In this document: positions 5,576-9,714 of the stretch, in pieces
How the letters are laid out: each line of letters begins with the position of its first letter
How positions within the stretch are numbered: the stretch's first letter is position 1
Assembly (NCBI GenBank): GCA_910587555.1
Contig: CAJULV010000092.1
Coordinates: 1-9,714, forward strand
Length of the DNA: 9,714 bases
Source of the DNA: an uncultured Acetatifactor sp.
GTDB lineage: Bacteria > Bacillota > Clostridia > Lachnospirales > Lachnospiraceae
Direction of reading: 5' to 3'
Notes under the pieces: model-generated
Databases searched by the model: none
What the model was told of the DNA's origin: nothing
Seen by the model: the letters and a program-made list of their open reading frames with translations, nothing else
Made by a program: the position numbers and the translations under genes

Positions 5576-6387
5576 GTGACAGGTATCTCAATCTGAACAA
5601 GGGCATCCTCCATTTTGTCGATCACGTTTTCATTGAGAATGACTTCATAAGAATAGCCTGACAGCGTTAACCCGTGTTTTTCGGCATAATCAAATAGTTT
5701 CCGGTAGCACAGCACGGCGTTTTCAGGGGATTCTCTGTAAAAGGCCTGTAGATATTTTCCGGCGGGCTGTATGTGCAGTCCCTCTTTCTTTACGGGAAAA
5801 GGAATCTCGATAAACATTTTTGCGTAATCATCAAACTTTCCGCCAGAGAGGCTTTCCACGGAAATCATTGTCCCATAGGAGGCATCGTGGAGGCGGCGCA
5901 GCTGATATTTCTGTGTTTCACTGGTAATCAGCTCCACCAGTTTGTCAAAGGAGGTGTCCGGGGTCACGTCCACAGTGACGAAACTGTGGGCCTCTTTTTC
6001 CACCAGGTTGATGGCGGACAGGTCCATGGTCAGAAGGGTCAGCATATTTTGCCGGTGATGCATCAGGGTTTTCCGAACCGCTTTCAAATGGGCCAGATTC
6101 CGGTCCAAATCCTTGATTTTTTCCTGTAAAAGCTGTTCCATGCTTGCCGCGGAACGGTTTTTCATAAATGCCTGGATTTCGTCAATGGGCACATCCAGTT
6201 CCCGCAGCAGCAGAATGGTTTCCAGGATAGAGCTTTGGTGATAGCTGTAATACCGGTATCCGTTTTCGGGATGAATGAACGCCGGATGAAACAGGCCGAT
6301 TTCATCGTACCACATCAGCGTCTTCTTATTGATGCCGTGCAGGGACGCAAATTGTCCGATGGTGAGCAGTTTGCTTTTTTTCTCCAT
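5572..6387 (-). CDS. MerR-family transcriptional regulator with GyrI-like effector domain
   Basis: The 271-residue protein has the length of BmrR/BltR-type drug-sensing activators. Residues 7-75 are the winged helix-turn-helix (L-L-T-I-G-Q-F-A-S-L-H-G-I-N-K-K-T-L, then the wing with E-N-G-Y-R-Y-Y). Most MerR proteins have R-Y-Y-D/E at the second helix; here it is M-W-Y-D-E-I-G-L, a mild departure. Residues 80-120 form the dimerising coiled coil. Residues 130-271 look like the GyrI-like ligand pocket (S-F-V-T-V-D, G-T-M-I-S-V-E, H-I-Q-P-A-G-K-Y-L, G-Y-S-Y-E-V-I). Start ATG 6387 follows GAGGAG. It is divergent from the MATE pump and shares its operator, so it should activate the pump when it binds a lipophilic or cationic compound, and probably controls itself. 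It is convergent with the 334-residue gene. Confidence 0.93.
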   Translation of the reverse strand: MEKKSKLLTIGQFASLHGINKKTLMWYDEIGLFHPAFIHPENGYRYYSYHQSSILETILLLRELDVPIDEIQAFMKNRSAASMEQLLQEKIKDLDRNLAHLKAVRKTLMHHRQNMLTLLTMDLSAINLVEKEAHSFVTVDVTPDTSFDKLVELITSETQKYQLRRLHDASYGTMISVESLSGGKFDDYAKMFIEIPFPVKKEGLHIQPAGKYLQAFYRESPENAVLCYRKLFDYAEKHGLTLSGYSYEVILNENVIDKMEDALVQIEIPVT

Positions 6388-6402
6388 TTTTCAAATCTCC
6401 TC

Positions 6403-6433
6403 TTGACCGTACAGTTACTGTATGGATTATGAT
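6403..6433 (+). promoter_or_regulatory. MerR-type promoter and operator of the MATE pump
   Basis: TTGACC (6403-6408) and TATGAT (6428-6433) are separated by 19 bp, the long spacer that MerR-family activators untwist. Inside it lies the dyad CCGTACAG-TTA-CTGTATGG (6407-6425), matching at seven of eight positions. On the minus strand TATCAT (6434-6429), with a weak TTGTTT 16 bp before it, could start the regulator gene from the same region, so regulator occupancy would affect both directions. Confidence 0.85.
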
Positions 6434-6476
6434 AAGGCATATACAGGAAAAAAACAAGAGGATTAGGAGAAAAATT

Positions 6477-7808
6477 ATGGAAAATCAAAATGCTTACAGG
6501 AAACCGGTGACCCTGGGGAACATTCTCAAATTTGCCGTTCCTACCATAGCCATGTCGGTGTTTATGTCTTTTTACACCATGGTTGACGGGCTGTTTGTGT
6601 CAAATCTCATCGGGACACAGGCCTTGTCGGCCATCAACCTGACAGCGCCGGTAATCCAATTGGTGACTGCCATCTCCACCATGCTTGCCACAGGCGGCAG
6701 CGCAGTGATTATGAAAAAGATGGGAGAGCATAAGGACGGGGAGGCCAGGGAAGATTTCACGTTTCTGATTTTGGTCAATGTGATTGTGGGTCTGGTGATG
6801 TGCATTCTGGGATATGCGGTCATGGGCAGCATTTTCGGAAGCCTGGAGGTGTCCCGGGAGGTGGCGGGCTACTGTACCGCGTATCTGGGCCGCTATCTGC
6901 TGTTTACCATTCCCATTCTGCTGATGAATAACTTTACCCTCTATATGATTGCCTCCGAGAAGGCAGCCCTTTCCCTGGTCTGCTCCGTAACGGGAGGCGT
7001 GCTGAACATGGTACTGGATTATGTTTTCATCGCCGTTTTGGACCTGGGAATCGGCGGAGCGGCCATGGCCACTGGTCTGGGGTATTCCGTGACAGCCCTG
7101 GTGGGCCTGTTTGTATTCAGCAGCAGGAAAAGCCTGCTTCATTTTACCAAGCCTGCCTTTCGCTTCAAAGTCCTTGCAGGTGCGGCATCCAACGGCTGCT
7201 CCGAAATGGCCACCGCTCTGGTTACGGGTATCATCACCATGATGTTCAACTGGACCATGCTGCATTATGTCGGGGAAAACGGTGTTGCCGCCGTGACGAT
7301 TATCATGTACGTCCTTATGTTTGCCAGTTCCCTTTACACCGGCTATTCTTATGGCGTTGCGCCCATGATCAGTTATTACTATGGGGAGAAAAATCAGGAA
7401 AAACTGAAAAAACTGGTGTCCGTCAGTCTGAAGGTGATTGGGGTGATTTCCCTTGTGACAGTCACCGCTTCCTTCGCCGCCACAAGGCCCTTGGTGTCCG
7501 TATTTGCCCGCCCGGACAATCCGGTTTATGAACTGGCCGTAACCGGGAACCGGATATGTACCCTTGCGCTGTTCTTCATCGGGTTCAATATCTTTGCCAG
7601 CGGAATGTTTACGGCGCTGTCCAACGGGATGATTTCCGCAGTCCTGGCCTTTTCGCGCTCCTTTGTGTTTATGCTGATTACCATGTTGGTGCTTCCCGCT
7701 CTGCTGGGGGTCAATGGGATCTGGCTTGCCACGCCTGCCGCGGAACTGATGGCGCTTTGCCTGTCCGTATTTATGTTTTTGAAATATCGGAAACGGTATC
7801 AATATTGA
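6477..7808 (+). CDS. MATE-family multidrug efflux transporter
   Basis: The start is set at ATG 6477, which follows AGGAGA (6465-6470) at 6 bases. An in-frame ATG at 6429 lies inside the promoter -10 and cannot be transcribed from it. The protein has 443 residues, normal for MATE antiporters, which use a sodium or proton gradient to export cationic and lipophilic drugs. Twelve hydrophobic segments are visible. Residues 8-60 carry the family start (K-P-V-T-L-G-N-I-L-K-F-A-V-P-T, then M-V-D-G-L-F-V-S-N-L-I-G). The second half repeats the pattern (A-T-A-L-V-T-G-I-I-T-M-M-F-N, then Y-T-G-Y-S-Y-G-V-A-P-M-I-S-Y). It ends in a basic tail (K-Y-R-K-R-Y). It is divergent from the MerR regulator, and the shared operator argues for ligand-induced expression. 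Substrate range is not readable. Confidence 0.95.
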   Translation: MENQNAYRKPVTLGNILKFAVPTIAMSVFMSFYTMVDGLFVSNLIGTQALSAINLTAPVIQLVTAISTMLATGGSAVIMKKMGEHKDGEAREDFTFLILVNVIVGLVMCILGYAVMGSIFGSLEVSREVAGYCTAYLGRYLLFTIPILLMNNFTLYMIASEKAALSLVCSVTGGVLNMVLDYVFIAVLDLGIGGAAMATGLGYSVTALVGLFVFSSRKSLLHFTKPAFRFKVLAGAASNGCSEMATALVTGIITMMFNWTMLHYVGENGVAAVTIIMYVLMFASSLYTGYSYGVAPMISYYYGEKNQEKLKKLVSVSLKVIGVISLVTVTASFAATRPLVSVFARPDNPVYELAVTGNRICTLALFFIGFNIFASGMFTALSNGMISAVLAFSRSFVFMLITMLVLPALLGVNGIWLATPAAELMALCLSVFMFLKYRKRYQY

Positions 7809-7882
7809 GGAACTTTACAGAGGTGAGGACTTGAAATGTAACGGATTAACCGGAAGGAGGAAGAATTTTAATGTGAATTTAA
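7809..7882 (+). other. Two ribosome-binding-site/ATG/stop mini-frames after the pump
   Basis: AGGTGAGG (7821-7828) precedes ATG-TAA (7836-7841). AAGGAGG (7854-7860) precedes ATG-TGA (7871-7876). Each is a normally spaced start followed at once by a stop. They may be remains of deleted genes or start-stop elements; chance is possible. No intrinsic terminator of the pump is obvious here. Confidence 0.4.
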
Positions 7883-7911
7883 TTGTAAAAACAGACGTTT
7901 TTCTGTATAAT
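7883..7911 (+). promoter_or_regulatory. Promoter of the Rpn-type nuclease gene
   Basis: TTGTAA (7883-7888) and TATAAT (7906-7911) are 17 bp apart, so spacing and -10 are ideal. The start would be near 7918, about 60 bases before the GTG start codon. Confidence 0.7.
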
Positions 7912-7976
7912 TGAAGTAAAGCAGGAGTAGATTATATCGTATTTTGCCATAGATTTTAAGAAATCGAGGTGATAAG

Positions 7977-8840
7977 GTGTCGGACGATGCAAAACAAACC
8001 AAGGAAATTAAGGCGAAGCGTACCGCAAAAAACAGTGTGTTTTTAGACCTTTTCCAAGATAAAAAGAATTTATTGAAACTGTATAAAACATTGCACCCAG
8101 AGGATGAGGATGCAACAGAGGAAACGTTGGATATTGTCACAATAGATAATGTGCTTACAGATAATTTGTATAATGATCTTGGCATCATGGTGGGTAACAA
8201 CAGGCTTCTATTACTTTTGGAGGCACAATCTCTATGGTCAGTAAATATTTTAATCAGAATATTATTGTATTTGGCACAGAGTTACCATGAATATTTTGAG
8301 CGAACCAATCAGAGTCTATATAAGAGCAAGAAAGTAAAAATGCCAAAGCCTGAATTATATGTGATATACACAGGCAACAAAGGCAGAAAGCCCGATATTA
8401 TATCTTTATCCCAGGAGTTTTTTGATGGTGCAGATGTTGATATTGAGATAAAGGCTCAAGTAATATATGAGAGTGATAAGGATAATATCATCAATGAATA
8501 TATTGTGTTTTGCAAGGTTTTTAACGAGCAGATAAAACAACAGGGAATGACAAAACAGGCGGTTACAGAAACAATCCGTATTTGCAAGGATAGGAATATT
8601 TTAAAACATTATTTAAGCAGTAAGGAAGTAGAGGTGATAACGATTATGATGAGTTTATTTGATGACGAGCAGATTATGAGAACTTATGCGAAAGATATTA
8701 AAAGAGAAACACTAATGGAAAATGCCAGACATATGCTGAAAATAGGAAAATTAACGGTTGAAGAAATTCCGATTTGCTATCCCGATTTGTCAATGGATGA
8801 CGCAAAGGAAATTGAAGAAGAACTTATGCAGTTTGCATAA
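7977..8840 (+). CDS. Rpn-family PD-(D/E)XK nuclease (putative 'transposase')
   Basis: GTG 7977 is preceded by GAGGTGA (7966-7972), which supports this start; the protein has 287 residues. Rpn proteins are DNA nucleases that promote RecA-independent recombination in the cases studied, and many are annotated as transposases. Residues 18-40 are the family's N-terminal helix (N-S-V-F-L-D-L-F-Q-D-K-K). Residues 65-86 carry the PD-(D/E)XK-like core: D67 in Y-N-D-L-G-I, then a hydrophobic strand and E82-A-Q84, the E-x-Q form usual in Rpn. Residues 126-131 (E-L-Y-V-I-Y) continue the core sheet. Residues 190-250 are helical and probably bind or dimerise. The C-terminus is acidic (E-I-E-E-E-L). It is clearly more AT-rich than the pump gene and has its own promoter, which suggests lateral arrival. 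No flanking inverted repeats that would make it a transposon are visible. Confidence 0.88.
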   Translation: MSDDAKQTKEIKAKRTAKNSVFLDLFQDKKNLLKLYKTLHPEDEDATEETLDIVTIDNVLTDNLYNDLGIMVGNNRLLLLLEAQSLWSVNILIRILLYLAQSYHEYFERTNQSLYKSKKVKMPKPELYVIYTGNKGRKPDIISLSQEFFDGADVDIEIKAQVIYESDKDNIINEYIVFCKVFNEQIKQQGMTKQAVTETIRICKDRNILKHYLSSKEVEVITIMMSLFDDEQIMRTYAKDIKRETLMENARHMLKIGKLTVEEIPICYPDLSMDDAKEIEEELMQFA

Positions 8841-8911
8841 TTAGTTAGGCTGATCAAAATTAAATAGTATGGTATAGAAGCTGCGGAAGGCAAAAAGAGG
8901 CCCAGGCTCGG

Positions 8912-8950
8912 CCCTGTGAGATTTTTCATGTGGCTGTCCGGATCACAGGG
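8912..8950. repeat. Weak inverted repeat after the Rpn gene
   Basis: CCCTGTGA (8912-8919) and TCACAGGG (8943-8950) form a perfect 8-bp stem with a 23-base loop, followed on the plus strand by ATTTTGT. It might help end the Rpn message, but the loop is long and the T-run short. Confidence 0.3.
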
Positions 8951-8973
8951 ATTTTGTATATCTTTCTGCAAAG

Positions 8974-9015
8974 AAAACGCCTGCATATACGGTTGTATGT
9001 ATATGCAGGCGTTTT
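8974..9015 (-). terminator. Strong intrinsic terminator, probably bidirectional
   Basis: A perfect 17-bp inverted repeat (8974-8990 and 8999-9015) with an 8-base loop has T-tracts on both strands: TTTT at the end of each arm, then CTTT on the minus strand. It lies 13 bp behind the stop of the Cys/His-repeat gene and also faces the Rpn gene. Confidence 0.92.
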
Positions 9016-9028
9016 GCAAAAACATTCG

Positions 9029-9714
9029 TTAATGGTGACCGCCTCTATGGCCGGATTGATGATGCCCGTTTCCTCCATGGCTGTGCTCGCCGGTTTGTGC
9101 GCAACCGGAAACACCGCAGGAATTATGGGTATGACTGCTCATGTCCGTGCAACCGGAAACGCCGCAGGAATTATGGGTATGGCTGCTCATGTCCGTGCAA
9201 CCGGAAACACCGCAGGAGTTATGGGTATGGCTGCTCATGTCCGTGCATCCGGCTACGCCGCAGTTGTGATACCCATGACCGTCATCCGCAGAGTGGGGAT
9301 AGCAGTACTGGCCGTCGTGCATGTGAGCGGCTGTTTCGGTACAACCCGCAATGCTGCAGGTGCCGTGGCTGTGTTCACCGGTCTGTGTACATCCGTCAAT
9401 GCCGCAAAGTCCGTGTGCGTGTGCGGTTTCCAGAGTGCATCCCGCTACGCCGCAGTTGTGATACCCATGACCGTCATCCGCAGAGTGGGGATAGCAGTAC
9501 TGGCCGTCGTGCATGTGAGCGGCTGTTTCGGTACAACCCGCAATGCTGCAGGTGCCGTGGCTGTGTTCACCGGTCTGTGTACATCCGTCAATGCCGCAAA
9601 GTCCGTGTACATGCGCGGTTTCCAGAGTGCATCCCGCTACGCCGCAGTTGTGATACCCGTGTCCGTCATCCGCAGAGTGGGGATAGCAGTACTGGCCGTT
9701 GTGCATGTGAGCGG
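9029..9714 (-). CDS. Cys/His-rich tandem-repeat protein, 3' part
   Basis: The frame is open through the right edge and stops at TAA 9031-9029, showing about 228 residues. The ATG at 9706 is inside a repeat, so the true start is outside. The chain is built from a 16-residue unit, C-[GS]-[IV]-x-G-C-x5-H-x-H, that is C-x4-C-x5-H-x-H. Ten complete copies are visible. Every third copy in the first part carries an insertion of the form G-Q-Y-C-Y-P-H-S-A-D-D-G-H-G-Y-H-N. The last 18 residues are H-S-H-G-G-N-G-H-H-Q-S-G-H-R-G-G-H-H. Two Cys and two His per unit strongly suggest one transition-metal site (zinc, nickel or copper) per repeat, but that is inference. I do not recognise a named family. Whether it is secreted depends on the missing N-terminus. 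It is more GC-rich than the Rpn gene. Confidence 0.8.
   Translation of the reverse strand, partial: AHMHNGQYCYPHSADDGHGYHNCGVAGCTLETAHVHGLCGIDGCTQTGEHSHGTCSIAGCTETAAHMHDGQYCYPHSADDGHGYHNCGVAGCTLETAHAHGLCGIDGCTQTGEHSHGTCSIAGCTETAAHMHDGQYCYPHSADDGHGYHNCGVAGCTDMSSHTHNSCGVSGCTDMSSHTHNSCGVSGCTDMSSHTHNSCGVSGCAQTGEHSHGGNGHHQSGHRGGHH
9103..9246. repeat. Three tandem 48-bp repeats
   Basis: Units at 9103-9150, 9151-9198 and 9199-9246 differ from one another at two positions per pair. Each encodes one 16-residue Cys/His unit (C-G-V-S-G-C-T-D-M-S-S-H-T-H-N-S). Confidence 0.95.
9257..9714. repeat. Tandem 192-bp higher-order repeats
   Basis: Units start at 9257, 9449 and 9641, exactly 192 bp apart; the third is cut by the window edge. 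The first two differ at 3 of 192 positions, and the visible 74 bp of the third differ from the second at 3. Each codes for 64 residues: three 16-residue units plus the 16-residue insertion. Such identity implies recent duplication or gene conversion. Confidence 0.95.

Noticed and set aside
6600..7802. Open frame of about 400 codons on the minus strand opposite the MATE gene
   Set aside because: It is a His/Gln/Gly-rich shadow of a membrane-protein gene in GC-rich codons, with no start signal; the plus strand is a clear MATE transporter.
7885..7905. Small AAAAC/GTTTT and ACAGA/TCTGT dyads as a terminator of the MATE gene
   Set aside because: Stems are only five pairs and fall within the spacer of the next promoter, with no T-run.
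9103..9714. CRISPR-like array
   Set aside because: The regularly spaced repeats have no unique spacers; they are contiguous coding repeats with an open frame throughout.

Overview
The window looks like a chromosome segment from a gut-type Clostridia, most likely a Lachnospiraceae relative. This is inferred from strong AGGAGG-type ribosome binding sites, mixed GC content, a Rpn/PD-(D/E)XK 'transposase' of the kind common there, and MerR/MATE and GyrI-like genes of Firmicutes type. No RNA gene, CRISPR array or complete insertion sequence is visible.

Layout. (1) 1-563: the 3' end of a GNAT acetyltransferase, an AT-rich stretch with an interrupted reading frame, then a 30-residue N-terminal stub of an acyltransferase-3 membrane protein on the minus strand with an intact ribosome binding site. 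(2) 564-1979, minus strand: a candidate promoter, a stand-alone GyrI-like small-molecule-binding protein, and a maltose/galactoside-type hexapeptide O-acetyltransferase. The acyltransferase stub follows them in the same direction. (3) 2198-3204, plus strand: an unrecognised protein carrying an HExxH zincin-like motif, closed by a good intrinsic terminator. (4) 3231-3546: a small gene apparently broken by a frameshift. (5) 3609-5575: a two-gene plus-strand unit of proteins I cannot assign to a named family, with a candidate promoter and a perfect 12-bp palindrome upstream. (6) 5572-7808: a divergent pair, a MerR-family regulator with a GyrI-like effector domain and a MATE efflux pump, sharing a textbook MerR operator with a 19-bp promoter spacer. 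(7) 7809-8840: two ribosome-binding-site/ATG/stop mini-frames, then an AT-rich Rpn-type nuclease gene with its own promoter. (8) 8841-9714: a perfect 17-bp-stem terminator and the 3' part of a minus-strand gene for a Cys/His-rich tandem-repeat protein that runs off the window.

How the parts work together. The clearest circuit is MerR plus MATE: ligand binding by the regulator should activate the efflux pump from the shared operator. The GyrI-like protein with the acetyltransferase may be a second small-molecule-response unit, but that link is inference. The two-gene unit at 3683-5575 and the Cys/His-repeat protein are the least explained parts. The local mixture of stubs, a frameshifted gene, composition shifts and an Rpn gene suggests an accessory region that has been rearranged.
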